From: an uncultured Serinicoccus sp.
Lineage (GTDB): Bacteria; Actinomycetota; Actinomycetes; Actinomycetales; Dermatophilaceae
Reading direction: 5' to 3'
NCBI RefSeq assembly: GCF_947500995.1
Contig: NZ_CANMUA010000011.1
Location: 62,001 to 126,000 of the forward strand
DNA: 64,000 nt
Positions 39,321 through 48,057 of the stretch are shown here, piece after piece. The first letter of the stretch is position 1. Every line of letters starts with the position of its first letter. The position numbers were made by a program, and so were the translations under genes. The notes under the pieces were generated by a model, which was given only the letters and a program-made list of their open reading frames with translations, ran no database searches and had not been told where the DNA came from.

Positions 39321-40817
39321 CTACCTCCCGACGAGCTGCACGACGACCTCCGCGGCGGGCTCGACCACTCCGAGCAGCGGGCGGGGCAGCACCCCGATGA
39401 GCAGCGAGAGGGCGAGCAGCGGCGCGACCGCCCAGAGCTCGGGGGCACGCAGGTCGCCGAAGCCCCGCGAGGCGCCACGGGTCGGTCCGGTGAAGAGGCG
39501 TTGCAGCGCCCGCAGGAACAGCGCCGCGGTGATGAGGATGCCGACCAGCGCGACCGCCGTCACCGGGGCGACCGCGATGCTGCCGGCGAAGATCTGGAAC
39601 TCGGCGATGAAGCCGGACAGGCCGGGCAGCCCGAGCGAGGCGAACGTGCCCACGGCGAAGAGCGTGGCCAGGCGTGGTGCGGTGCCGGCCAGCCCGCCGA
39701 AGGAGCCCAGGTCGTAGGTACCTGCGCGGTCCCAGACCACCCCCGCCATGAGGAACAGGGCGGCGGTGACGATGCCGTGGCTCACCATCTGGGTCACGGC
39801 GCCGGTGACCGCCACCGACCGCGCCTGCTCGCTGCCCTCGGCGACGATCCCGGCGGCACCGACGGCCAGGACGACATACCCCATGTGGTTGACCGAGGTG
39901 TAGGCGATCATCCGCTTGAGGTCGGTCTGGGCGAGCGCGACGAGCGCGCCGTAGACGACCGAGACGACCCCGACCACGACGACCACCCAGGCCCAGGCGC
40001 GCCAGGCCTCGGGGAGCATCGGCATCGCGATCCGGACGAAGCCGTAGGTGCCCATCTTGAGCAGCACACCGGCCAGGACGGCCGACCCGACCGCGGGGGC
40101 GTCGGTGTGCGCAGGGGGCAACCAGGTGTGGAACGGCACCGTCGGCGTCTTCACCGCCAGCCCCAGCAGGATGGCCGCGAGCACCAGGCCACCGGCCGTG
40201 GGCGACCCGTCGAGCGGGGTCTGCCGGGCCAGCTCGACCATGTCGAAGGTGTGCGGCTCGGCCGCGACGTAGAGACCGATGAAGCCGGCGAGCAGGGCCA
40301 GCGAGCCCAGGAAGGTGTAGAGGAAGAACTTCATCGCCGAGCGCCCTCGGTCCCCGTGGCCCCACCCGGCGATGACGAAGTACATCCCGACGATGGACAG
40401 GTCGAAGAAGAGGAAGAACAGGATGAGGTCGGCCGCGGCGAACAGCCCCAGGCTGACGCTCTGGAGGAAGAGGAAGAGCGCGGCCCGGGTCCGGGGGCGG
40501 TCGTCGTCGCGGAGCGCGAAGACCGCGCAGGCCAGGAACACCACCGCCGTCATCGCCATGAGCGGCAGCGACAGCCCGTCCACCCCCACGTGGTAGCTGC
40601 TGTCGACCCCCGGGATCCACGGCACCCGCTCCTCGAAGGCCAGCCGCCCCGGCCCCGGTGGCTCGTAGGCCAGCCACACCGCGGCGACGAGGGCCAGGTC
40701 GACGGCCGCGACCGCGACCCAGACCCACCGCGCGGCACCATCGCCGAGCCGAGGGAGGGCGACCAGGCCCACCGCGGCGAGCAGGGGCAGGAAGACGATC
40801 AGACTGAGCACAGTCAC
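39321..40817 (-). CDS. nuoM: NADH-quinone oxidoreductase subunit M-like
   Basis: 498 aa from a GTG overlapping the nuoL stop. Proton-pumping antiporter-like subunit: VDGLSLPLMAMTAVVFL, the Lys-containing VKTPTVPFHTWLPPAHTDAP, and LKRMIAYTSVNHMGYV. All expected membrane segments are present. Confidence 0.92.
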   Translation of the reverse strand: MTVLSLIVFLPLLAAVGLVALPRLGDGAARWVWVAVAAVDLALVAAVWLAYEPPGPGRLAFEERVPWIPGVDSSYHVGVDGLSLPLMAMTAVVFLACAVFALRDDDRPRTRAALFLFLQSVSLGLFAAADLILFFLFFDLSIVGMYFVIAGWGHGDRGRSAMKFFLYTFLGSLALLAGFIGLYVAAEPHTFDMVELARQTPLDGSPTAGGLVLAAILLGLAVKTPTVPFHTWLPPAHTDAPAVGSAVLAGVLLKMGTYGFVRIAMPMLPEAWRAWAWVVVVVGVVSVVYGALVALAQTDLKRMIAYTSVNHMGYVVLAVGAAGIVAEGSEQARSVAVTGAVTQMVSHGIVTAALFLMAGVVWDRAGTYDLGSFGGLAGTAPRLATLFAVGTFASLGLPGLSGFIAEFQIFAGSIAVAPVTAVALVGILITAALFLRALQRLFTGPTRGASRGFGDLRAPELWAVAPLLALSLLIGVLPRPLLGVVEPAAEVVVQLVGR

Positions 40818-42751
40818 CTCACCATGAGCAGGAGCAGGACGCCGACCGCGAGGACCGCGACGGCCTGGACGTAGTAGTGGTGCAGCTGCCCGCTCTGGGG
40901 CCGTCGCGCCACCTGACCGAGCCGGCGGACGCGGGCGGCGAGTCCCTCGACCGCGCCGTCGACCCCTCGCTCGTCGGCCCGGGCGGCGACCCGGGCGAGC
41001 CGCGTGGTCCCGCGGGAGCCGGACTCGACGGCGCCGTCGAGCACCCGGTCGTCGAGCGCGGCCGCCCGGCGTGCCACGCCGACGGCACCGGCCGCGGCCG
41101 CCCCCACGGCACGGTCCAGCACCCGGTCGTCGAAGGACGCCAGGGCCCGGGCCAACGCCAGCGTGGGGCCGACGACCACGGCCCGGACGGCCAGCTCCAG
41201 ACCGAGCCAGTGCCGCGCCCACCCGGGGCGGGGAGCGGGACGCCACCGGACGAGCGCGAGCACCGCGAGGGCGAGGGCCGCCGACACCCCCATCTCCACC
41301 AGACCGGGGTGCACGGGTTGCTCCCCGAGGGACCGGGCGAGGACGTCACCCACCGGGGGCAGCGCGAGCAGGCCCAGGGTCAGCGCCCCGAGAGCGAGCG
41401 CCAGCAGCGGCAGGGTCTCCAGCCGGCCGACGTGCCGGGTGCCCTCCTGCTCCTCGTCCAGATGCTGGACCACCCGTGCACGGTCCGCCGCGGGCACCCG
41501 TGCCCAGACGGTGAGCAGGATCCGGCCCGAGTAGGCGGCGGACAGGGCTGCCGCGGCCAGGCCCACGGCATACAGCCACGGCGACCGGGCCAGCGCCACG
41601 GCCAGCACCGCGTCCTTGGTCGCCCACAGGGCCAGGGGAGCCACGCCGGCGAGCGAGAGGGCCCCCACGGCGCTCGCCACGCCCACCAGCGGCCAGCGCC
41701 GGGCGGCCCCGCGCAGCCCGGTCAGCTGCTTGGTGCCCAGGGCGCTCAGCCAGGCCCCCGCGGCGAGGAAGAGCAACGCCTTGGTCGAGGCGTGCGCCAC
41801 GAGGTGCGCCGCCCCACCGCCGACGGCGCCCAGCCCCGCGCCCATGACGACGAAGCCCAGCTGGGCCGCGGTGGAGGCCGCCAGGAGCTGCTTGAGGTCC
41901 TGCTGGGCCAGCGCCACGGCGCCCAGCAGCAGCGCGGTCGTGGCTCCGACCCAGGCGGCGGTCGGCCCGGCCCACCCCGTGGCGGCGAGCAGCGGCTCGG
42001 TGCGCAGCAGCAGGTAGCCGCCCATGGCCACCATGGCGGCCGAGTGCAGCAGCGCGCTGACCGGGCTGGGGCCCTCCATCGCCCGGGACAGCCAGAACGA
42101 GAACGGCAGCTGGGCGGCCTTGCCGAGGGCGGCGACGAGCACCCCGGCCGCGAGCACGTGCCGCCATCCCTCGCTCGCGGCGGGCAGGTCGGCGAGCGCC
42201 AGTCCACCGCCCCCGGCGAGGGCCGCCCCGGCGGCCAGGTAGAGGCCGACGTCCGCGGCCCGGGTCACGAGGAACGCCGTCGTGCCGGCGGAGACCCGGT
42301 GCTGCTCGTGCCACCAGAAGCCGATGAGCGCGAACGACGTGGCGCCCATGACCTCCCAGGCCAGGAGGAGCCCCGGCAGGGTCTGCGCGGTGGCGGTCAG
42401 CAGGGCGCCCGCGGCGAAGAGCAGCATGAGCCCGTGGAAGCGCGCCCGCGACCGCCCGATCTCGCCGGCCGAGAAGACCAGCACGAGCAGGGTGACGACC
42501 GCGACGGTCGGGACGACCAGCGCCGACAGGGCGTCGACGCCGAGGGCGAGGTCGGTGCCGACCATGAACGGCACCGACACCTGCGGCCCGCTGAGCGCCA
42601 CGAGGAGAGCCAGGACGGCGGTCAGCGCCGCGGTGAGCAGGGAGACGGGCACGGCGACCCGCTCCGGGCGCATGACCACCAGGACCGCTCCGACGAGCGC
42701 GGGGAGCAGGACGAGGAGCCACAGGGCGGTCTGGGCGCTGCCGTGGCTCAT
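40814..42751 (-). CDS. nuoL: NADH-quinone oxidoreductase subunit L-like
   Basis: 645 aa. N-terminal antiporter core with LPGLLLAWEVMGATSFALIGF, LGKAAQLPFSFWLSRAMEGPSPVSALLHSA and QQDLKQLLAASTAAQLGFV. The C-terminal part, unusually charged with repeated ALDDRVLDGAV-like pieces, replaces the usual lateral helix region before a last membrane segment. Confidence 0.9.
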   Translation of the reverse strand: MSHGSAQTALWLLVLLPALVGAVLVVMRPERVAVPVSLLTAALTAVLALLVALSGPQVSVPFMVGTDLALGVDALSALVVPTVAVVTLLVLVFSAGEIGRSRARFHGLMLLFAAGALLTATAQTLPGLLLAWEVMGATSFALIGFWWHEQHRVSAGTTAFLVTRAADVGLYLAAGAALAGGGGLALADLPAASEGWRHVLAAGVLVAALGKAAQLPFSFWLSRAMEGPSPVSALLHSAAMVAMGGYLLLRTEPLLAATGWAGPTAAWVGATTALLLGAVALAQQDLKQLLAASTAAQLGFVVMGAGLGAVGGGAAHLVAHASTKALLFLAAGAWLSALGTKQLTGLRGAARRWPLVGVASAVGALSLAGVAPLALWATKDAVLAVALARSPWLYAVGLAAAALSAAYSGRILLTVWARVPAADRARVVQHLDEEQEGTRHVGRLETLPLLALALGALTLGLLALPPVGDVLARSLGEQPVHPGLVEMGVSAALALAVLALVRWRPAPRPGWARHWLGLELAVRAVVVGPTLALARALASFDDRVLDRAVGAAAAGAVGVARRAAALDDRVLDGAVESGSRGTTRLARVAARADERGVDGAVEGLAARVRRLGQVARRPQSGQLHHYYVQAVAVLAVGVLLLLMVR

Positions 42752-43050
42752 CGGGACAGGTCCGTCGCCATGTCGGTCATGTCGGTCTGCCGGGCCCGGT
42801 GCAGCAGCACGGCGACGGCGAACCCCATGGCCATCTCCAGGGTCATGGCGGCGATGACGACCATGAGCAGGACCTGCCCGGTGGGGCCGGGGGCCAGGAA
42901 CCACCAGCACGCGGCCGCCGCCAGGATCACGGCGTTGATCATCAGCTCCAGGCCCATCATGACCATGACCACCACCTGCTGGGAGATCGCGCCGTAGAGC
43001 CCGACGGAGAAGATCGCCGCGCTGATGAGCAGCGCCGCCTCCAGGGTCAT
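42748..43050 (-). CDS. nuoK: NADH-quinone oxidoreductase subunit K-like
   Basis: 100 aa, three membrane segments, with the intramembrane Glu in MMGLELMINAVILAA and EMAMGFAVAVLL at the end. Overlaps nuoL and nuoJ by 4 bp each. Confidence 0.92.
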   Translation of the reverse strand: MTLEAALLISAAIFSVGLYGAISQQVVVMVMMGLELMINAVILAAAACWWFLAPGPTGQVLLMVVIAAMTLEMAMGFAVAVLLHRARQTDMTDMATDLSR

Positions 43051-43625
43051 CGGCCCACTCCTCCGGGCTGCGGGTCGTCCGGGGGGCGCTGCCGCAGGTC
43101 GTCGCCGAACCGGTCGTAGCGCGTGCGCGGCGCGGCCAGCACCACCCCGGCCACGATGGTGGCCACCATGACCGGGCTGATGACGGCCATGACGAGCATC
43201 TGCGGGCCCATGAGGGCCTCGCCGAGGGCCTCCGTGACCTCGGGTGGGGGGCTGCCCCGGCGGGCGGGCCAGTCCACGACGAGGATGCCGGCCGCCAGGA
43301 GGAGGAAGGTGAGGACCGCGGTCGCCACGGCGGTCCGGTTGCTGTGGACCATGCTCATCGGCATGAGGGCCGGGTTCATCCCCATGAACATCACCATGTA
43401 GACGGCCATGACCGCCATCTCCATGACCATCATGAGGATGACGACCACCCCGACGTAGCTCTGCTGCAGGAAGAGCACCTGCACACCGACCGCGACGAAG
43501 GACACGGCGAGGGCGTAGGTGGCGCGGGCCATCGAGTCCACGACGAAGACGGCGGCGCCGCTGAGGACCGCCACGACCCCGAGCGCCACGAAGGCGATGT
43601 CGACGAGCACCGTCAGGACCTCCAT
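43047..43625 (-). CDS. nuoJ: NADH-quinone oxidoreductase subunit J-like
   Basis: 192 aa, about five membrane segments. The segment QSYVGVVVILMMVMEMAVMAVYMVMFMG corresponds to the family's pi-bulge helix region but is exceptionally Met-rich. Overlaps nuoK; its start lies within the 3' end of nuoH. Confidence 0.88.
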   Translation of the reverse strand: MEVLTVLVDIAFVALGVVAVLSGAAVFVVDSMARATYALAVSFVAVGVQVLFLQQSYVGVVVILMMVMEMAVMAVYMVMFMGMNPALMPMSMVHSNRTAVATAVLTFLLLAAGILVVDWPARRGSPPPEVTEALGEALMGPQMLVMAVISPVMVATIVAGVVLAAPRTRYDRFGDDLRQRPPDDPQPGGVGR

Positions 43626-44590
43626 ACCGTGACGACGGCGACGAGCAGGTCCTGCACCAGCGCCGCGGGGAGCAGCACGATCCAGCCGATCTCCATGAAC
43701 AGGTCGGGGCGCAGGGCGGGGAGCCGCCGACGCACCCAGACCAGCAGCGCCAGCACGGCCAGCGTCTTGACCAGCGTCCAGGCCCAGTCGGGCAGCAGCG
43801 GCCCGGCCCCGCCCCCGAGGAACATCGGCACGGCGAAGGCCGCGCCGGCCGCGAGCAGGGCATACCGCCCCGTCTCGAGCACCAGGCGGTCCACCCCCGA
43901 CAGCTCGGCCCGCACGCCGCCGGCGACGTCGGTGCCCAGCGCCGGCGCGAACGGGCCCCACACCGAGAAGCCCGCCACGCCCAGCAGGTAGACGAGGAAC
44001 GCGACCGGCATCCAGGCCGCGAACCACAGCCCGTCCTGGGCGGCGGCGACGGCACCCACGTTCAGGCTGCCCGCGGCGATCGCCGGGGCGACGAGGGCGA
44101 ACATCAGCGGCAGCTCGTAACCCAGGCCGTGGGCCAGGAACCGGTAGCCCCCGACCAGCGCGTGCGCCGAGTTGGCGCCCCAGCCGACCAGCCACACCAG
44201 GGCCCAAACCATAACGTCCATCGCGTTGAACCACACGACGCCCACCGCCAGGTCGGCGACCGTCCACCGCCCCAGCGGCACCACGGCGAGCATGAGGGCC
44301 GCCGCGACGAACAGCCCCGCCCCGCCGGTCCGCCAGAGCAGGGTGTCGGCCTGCACGGTGGTGCGGCGACGCTGCCGCAGCAACCGGGACGCCTCACCCA
44401 GGGGTCGGCCGGCTGCGCCCAGGGCACCACCCGCTGACGCGGAGCGCGCAGACAGCACCCCGTCGAAGGCGGCTGCGGCCAGGGCCAGGGCTCCGAGCAC
44501 CGCGACCACGGCGACAGCCCAGGCGGGCGCCACCGTGACGACCGCCGGGCCTGCGGCCGCGGGGAGCGAGGTCAGGAGCGGCTCACCCAC
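43613..44590 (-). CDS. nuoH: NADH-quinone oxidoreductase subunit H-like
   Basis: 325 aa, about eight membrane segments, the quinone-site and membrane-anchor subunit. NAMDVMVWALVWLVGWGANSAHALVGGYRFLAHGLGYELP matches the NuoH core but many loop residues that contact the peripheral arm differ from ordinary NuoH. It follows the NuoB/D-like gene with an 8-bp overlap. Confidence 0.87.
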   Translation of the reverse strand: MGEPLLTSLPAAAGPAVVTVAPAWAVAVVAVLGALALAAAAFDGVLSARSASAGGALGAAGRPLGEASRLLRQRRRTTVQADTLLWRTGGAGLFVAAALMLAVVPLGRWTVADLAVGVVWFNAMDVMVWALVWLVGWGANSAHALVGGYRFLAHGLGYELPLMFALVAPAIAAGSLNVGAVAAAQDGLWFAAWMPVAFLVYLLGVAGFSVWGPFAPALGTDVAGGVRAELSGVDRLVLETGRYALLAAGAAFAVPMFLGGGAGPLLPDWAWTLVKTLAVLALLVWVRRRLPALRPDLFMEIGWIVLLPAALVQDLLVAVVTVWRS

Positions 44591-45764
44591 GGGTCGCCTC
44601 CGGACGCGGTGCCGGTGCGGCGCTCAGCCCGCCGAGGCCGAGACCGGCCAGCACCAGCCGCGCGGCCGCGAGGTCGAGACCGACGACCGGGTCCGCCAGG
44701 GCGTCGACCGGCACGGCCTGGCGGCCTCCGGGCGGCGCCGGCTCGTCGACGTCGTCCAGCAGGTGCAGCAGCCGGTCGTAGGCGTCGCCCCCGGCATCCT
44801 CCGGGAGCCCGAGACGGCGGACGTCGTCGGCGGTCAGCGGCCCCAGCCCTCGCAACGACCAGCGCAGCATCCGGGAGCGCCGCACCCGTCGCCGCAGCCG
44901 CGCCAGCCCGGGAGAGGCCGTCGGGCGGTCGGTGGTGGTCGGGCGGGCGTCGCCGGTCGCCGGCGCGTCGCGCACGCGTCGTGCGCACTCCGCGGCGTCC
45001 TCCCAGCCGGCGAGCGCCAGCACGGACACCACCCGGTCCAGCGCCCGGGTCCGCCGGTCGGCCGCGTCCCCGTCCTCGTGCTCTGCACCGAGGAGCTCCG
45101 CGCGGGCACCGGTGAGGACGTCACCCTGGAGGGAGCAGCGCAGCACCAGACCTGCCGGCCAGTGCGGCAGTACGGGGCCGAGCCGGACCGCCAGGACGTC
45201 CATCTCCAGCTCGTCCCGATCCTCGTCGCCCTCCGCCAGGGGGATGCCACCGGGGGACATCTCCATGTCGTGGCCGCCGTGGTCCGCGTGGTTTCCGTGG
45301 CCCTCGTGCCCGCTGGGTTCGTCCGAACCCTCGTCCCCGCCGTGGTCGGCGTGGTCGGAGTGGCTTTCGTGACCGCTGGGCTCGTCCTCCGCCTCCCGGC
45401 CGGCCAGCAGGTCCGGCGCCCCGGGCCGGTCGCGGGCGTCGCGCCGGTGGTGGTCGTCGTCGAGTAGCCCCGCGTGCGCGCCGGGGAGGGCGTCTGTCAG
45501 CTCGGAGCGGTTAAGCACGTCGATCCGTACCCGGGGGCCCGGCAGCTGCTCCCACACGAGGTCCACCGCCTCGGCCAGCCGGGGCCCCGGGGTCCCGCAC
45601 ACCACGAGCACGTCCGCGTCCGCCGGCGAGCACGCGAGCCGCCACCCCCGCTCGAGCACAGCCCGCTCGGTCGCCATGCGGAGCCCGTCCCACCCGGGCA
45701 CCTCGACAACGAGAACGTGCGCGTGCCGGGCCGCTGACCGGGCCAGGACCTCCCTCAGACCCAC
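44583..45764 (-). CDS. Degenerate NuoB/NuoD-like subunit with His-rich linker
   Basis: 393 aa from a GTG. Residues 18-85 recall NuoB (GWRLACSPADADVLVVCGTPGP then EQLPGPRVRIDV) but the four Cys ligands of cluster N2 are absent. Residues 132-165 are a His/Asp/Gly-rich linker with repeated SGHE-HSDHADHGG-like pieces. Residues 185-230 (LEMDVLAVRLGPVLPHWPAG) recall the start of NuoD. It sits where nuoB-C-D should be, between nuoA and nuoH. It cannot carry electrons by the usual chain; metal binding or a structural role is more likely (inference). Confidence 0.6.
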   Translation of the reverse strand: MGLREVLARSAARHAHVLVVEVPGWDGLRMATERAVLERGWRLACSPADADVLVVCGTPGPRLAEAVDLVWEQLPGPRVRIDVLNRSELTDALPGAHAGLLDDDHHRRDARDRPGAPDLLAGREAEDEPSGHESHSDHADHGGDEGSDEPSGHEGHGNHADHGGHDMEMSPGGIPLAEGDEDRDELEMDVLAVRLGPVLPHWPAGLVLRCSLQGDVLTGARAELLGAEHEDGDAADRRTRALDRVVSVLALAGWEDAAECARRVRDAPATGDARPTTTDRPTASPGLARLRRRVRRSRMLRWSLRGLGPLTADDVRRLGLPEDAGGDAYDRLLHLLDDVDEPAPPGGRQAVPVDALADPVVGLDLAAARLVLAGLGLGGLSAAPAPRPEATRG

Positions 45765-46099
45765 CGGAACGCCCCCTCGCGCCAGGCCCAGACGACCGCG
45801 ACGAGCAGGGCCCCGAGGAAGAGGAACATCTCGACCACGGCGGACCACCCGACCTGGGCCACGACGACGGCCCAGGGGTACATGAACAGCATCTCGACGT
45901 CGAAGGCGAGGAAGACGAGCGACGCGAGGTACCACCGCACGTGGTAGCGGGACAAGGCGTGCTGCTGGGGGACCCAGCCGGACTCGAACGGCAGCGTGCG
46001 CAGCGGGTCGGCGGTCACCGCGGTGGCCCGGTGCAGCGCGAACATCCCCGCCAACGCCACCAGGCAACTGATGGCCACGCCTATGAGAGCCAGATACAT
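45755..46099 (-). CDS. nuoA: NADH-quinone oxidoreductase subunit A-like
   Basis: 114 aa, three membrane segments. LPFESGWVPQQHALSRYHVRWYLASLVFLAFDVEMLFMYPWAV is the conserved NuoA core including FDVEMLF. First gene of the reduced nuo cluster; the following gene starts 10 bp before its stop. The 270-bp gap upstream (46100-46369) holds a CCGAAG/CTTCGG inverted repeat near 46,230 but no gene I can support. Confidence 0.92.
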   Translation of the reverse strand: MYLALIGVAISCLVALAGMFALHRATAVTADPLRTLPFESGWVPQQHALSRYHVRWYLASLVFLAFDVEMLFMYPWAVVVAQVGWSAVVEMFLFLGALLVAVVWAWREGAFRWV

Positions 46100-46369
46100 G
46101 AACTTCCCTAGAAGCCGTTCGATGGTGTTCTTGTGTCGTCCGTCTGCCGCGGCCCTGCCGCATCGACACTGCCCGACAGGTGGACACCACCAGACCTGAG
46201 TGGGTCACGTGCGGCTGTCGCAGACCGAAGAGGGGGCGTCCACCCTTCGGTCGGACGGCGACGGTCATAGCGCCGGGCGCGCCTCATGGCTTCTGCCCCG
46301 GCGGATGAGGCCGAGACCAGCCTCTGACCGCAGACCCGGGCAAGGTCTCGGCCTCCTTGGGAGAACGGC

Positions 46370-46720
46370 TCAGCGCCTGCCACTGACGGCGTAGTCGCCG
46401 GCATCGGACAGGGCGGTACGGACGCGCTCGGTGCCAAGTGCCTCTGTGCTCGCGACCCGGACCGAAGACTCGCCTCCCGGGACAACGTCCACCTGGACTG
46501 CTGAGACCTCATCCAGTGCCTCCAACTCCTCGGTGACCGAGGTAGCGCAGTGATGACAGGTCAGTCCGGTCACGAGGTAGGTGGTCTGCACCAGCGCTAG
46601 TGATCTCTCGGCCGACCCGGTCGCGCTCCCTGCCTCGGTGGCGCAGCAGGCGCACGACGTCGCTTCAGCGGTGGTGGGCCGCTCGCCGACCTGTGTCGAC
46701 TGTGTCCGAGATGTACACAT
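46370..46720 (-). CDS. HMA-domain copper-binding protein
   Basis: 116 aa. A CopZ-type heavy-metal-associated domain (about 45-115) has the metal site LTCHHCATSV (C55, C58). An N-terminal extension bears an extra Cys cluster CACC at 23-26, unusual for CopZ. It probably binds or delivers Cu(I). A CsoR-type operator lies 74 bp upstream. Confidence 0.87.
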   Translation of the reverse strand: MCTSRTQSTQVGERPTTAEATSCACCATEAGSATGSAERSLALVQTTYLVTGLTCHHCATSVTEELEALDEVSAVQVDVVPGGESSVRVASTEALGTERVRTALSDAGDYAVSGRR

Positions 46721-46793
46721 GAGGTCATCCTCCGTCGGGGTGAGGGGTGATGGTTCTGCTCGTGGCGTGCTGCAAAGTCGTGTGGCGCCGATG

Positions 46794-46810
46794 ATACCCT
46801 ACCGGGGTAT
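46794..46810. promoter_or_regulatory. CsoR-type copper operator
   Basis: Inverted repeat ATACCC-TACCG-GGGTAT, followed by GGG. It closely resembles the CsoR operator described at Bacillus subtilis copZA. It lies between the divergent HMA gene and the exported BNR-like gene and probably controls both in response to Cu(I). No csoR gene is in the window. Confidence 0.75.
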
Positions 46811-46868
46811 GGGTTCAGACAGAACTGGCTGCACACGTGGTCCGCGGACGCCCGCTCTTCAGTCTCAC

Positions 46869-47786
46869 GTGGAGATCGCCATCAGAACACTCTCGAGAAC
46901 GACAAAGAAGCACCTCGGGACCGCGAAGTCGGCCACGATCGCTTTAGCTGCATCGTTGGTGCTGTCGGCCTGCTCCTCTGACATCACGCCCGCCTCTGAG
47001 CAGTCAGGTGCCTTTGGCGGAACGGCGGGCCAGAACGCCGGGGTCCTGGATCAACCCATCACCCACATCCACGGAGTCGCGCGCGACCCCATCACGCAGA
47101 GTGTCGTCATGGCCACCCACGAGGGCGCGTTCGAGCGCCGCGACGGCGGCTGGTACGGGCGGGGGGACGTCGTCGACCTCATGGGTTTCGCCATCGCTCC
47201 GGACGGCACGTGGTTCGCCTCCGGTCACCCAGGATTCGACACCGACCTGCCCCAGCCCGTCGGTCTCATCGCCTCGACAGACCGGGGCCAGACATGGCAG
47301 ACGTTGTCGCGAGGGGGCGAGAGCGACTTCCACGTGCTGGCGGTAGGACCTGCGGGCGTTCTGGGCTTCGACGGAACGCTACGCGCCAGCGCAGACGGCA
47401 CCCGTTGGGACGAAGCGTCGATCCCGGCGCCACCCGTGGATCTTGCCGTGAACAGAGCCACCGGTGCCGTGCTCGCCACCACCGAGCAAGGTCTGCTGCA
47501 ATCCACCGATGACCTCGCGACCTGGGCCCCGCTAGATCCTCCGGAGAGCGTCGTGCTCGTCGACTGGGTGGACGAGGAGACCATCGTCGCAACGACGGCG
47601 GCGAACAGGGTGCTCCTCAGCCATGACGCGGGGCAGTCTTGGGAGGCTGGTTCGCCGCTCTCGGTGGAAGTGCAGGCCCTCGGTGCGCACCTCCTCCCCA
47701 GCGGCAAGACGGAGATCCTTGTCGCGACCCAGAACGGTGTGCTGAAGAGCCTCGACTTCGGATCCACATTCGTGCAAGTGCCGTAA
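46869..47786 (+). CDS. Exported BNR-repeat/sialidase-fold lipoprotein (F510_1955-like)
   Basis: 305 aa from the GTG at 46869; an ATG at 46809 inside the CsoR box is the alternative. A signal sequence ends in lipobox LSAC. The mature protein is a beta-propeller with BNR-like repeats (STDRGQTW, LLQSTDDLATW, LLSHDAGQSW). Related proteins sit beside copper genes in actinobacteria. No glycosidase catalytic residues are evident; role unknown. Confidence 0.78.
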   Translation: MEIAIRTLSRTTKKHLGTAKSATIALAASLVLSACSSDITPASEQSGAFGGTAGQNAGVLDQPITHIHGVARDPITQSVVMATHEGAFERRDGGWYGRGDVVDLMGFAIAPDGTWFASGHPGFDTDLPQPVGLIASTDRGQTWQTLSRGGESDFHVLAVGPAGVLGFDGTLRASADGTRWDEASIPAPPVDLAVNRATGAVLATTEQGLLQSTDDLATWAPLDPPESVVLVDWVDEETIVATTAANRVLLSHDAGQSWEAGSPLSVEVQALGAHLLPSGKTEILVATQNGVLKSLDFGSTFVQVP

Positions 47787-47823
47787 TTGGGGTAGCGCGT
47801 CCCGTTGAGCCTACCTCCGGACG

Positions 47824-48047
47824 TCAGCGTTCCTGGTCGGGGTCGGTGGTGTCCCCGCCGCTGCGGCGCAGCGCACGGACCTTGTCCCGGTCCTCCAGCT
47901 CCTTCTCCTCGTTCGTGCGGATCTTGGCGTCGTCCTCCTCGTTCGTGCGGATCTTGGCGTCGTCGCGCGGGGGCAGCTGGATATCCTCCTCGGCCTCGAT
48001 GCCGGCGAAACGCCTATGTTTGGAGGATGTGCCCTGGTCAGCGCGCT
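47824..48047 (-). pseudogene. C-terminal remnant of a gene cut at the attachment site
   Basis: An open frame without a start codon encodes about 70 residues ending LRRSGGDTTDPDQER; it includes FAGIEAEEDIQLPPRD and two perfect copies of DDAKIRTNEE from a 30-bp tandem duplication (47905-47934, 47935-47964). A TAG closes the frame upstream, 10 bp before the attachment-site copy. It looks like the tail of a gene truncated by recombination; the parent family was not recognised. Confidence 0.5.
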
Positions 48048-48057
48048 ATGGCTGGGA

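Noticed and set aside
38022-40874. A 950-codon plus-strand open frame opposite nuoN and nuoM
   Set aside because: Antisense shadow of two strongly conserved membrane subunits; composition is low-complexity Arg/Gly/His/Asp.
34797-48057. Integrase or excisionase gene within element 1
   Set aside because: I looked for tyrosine or serine recombinase motifs on both strands in this segment and found none.
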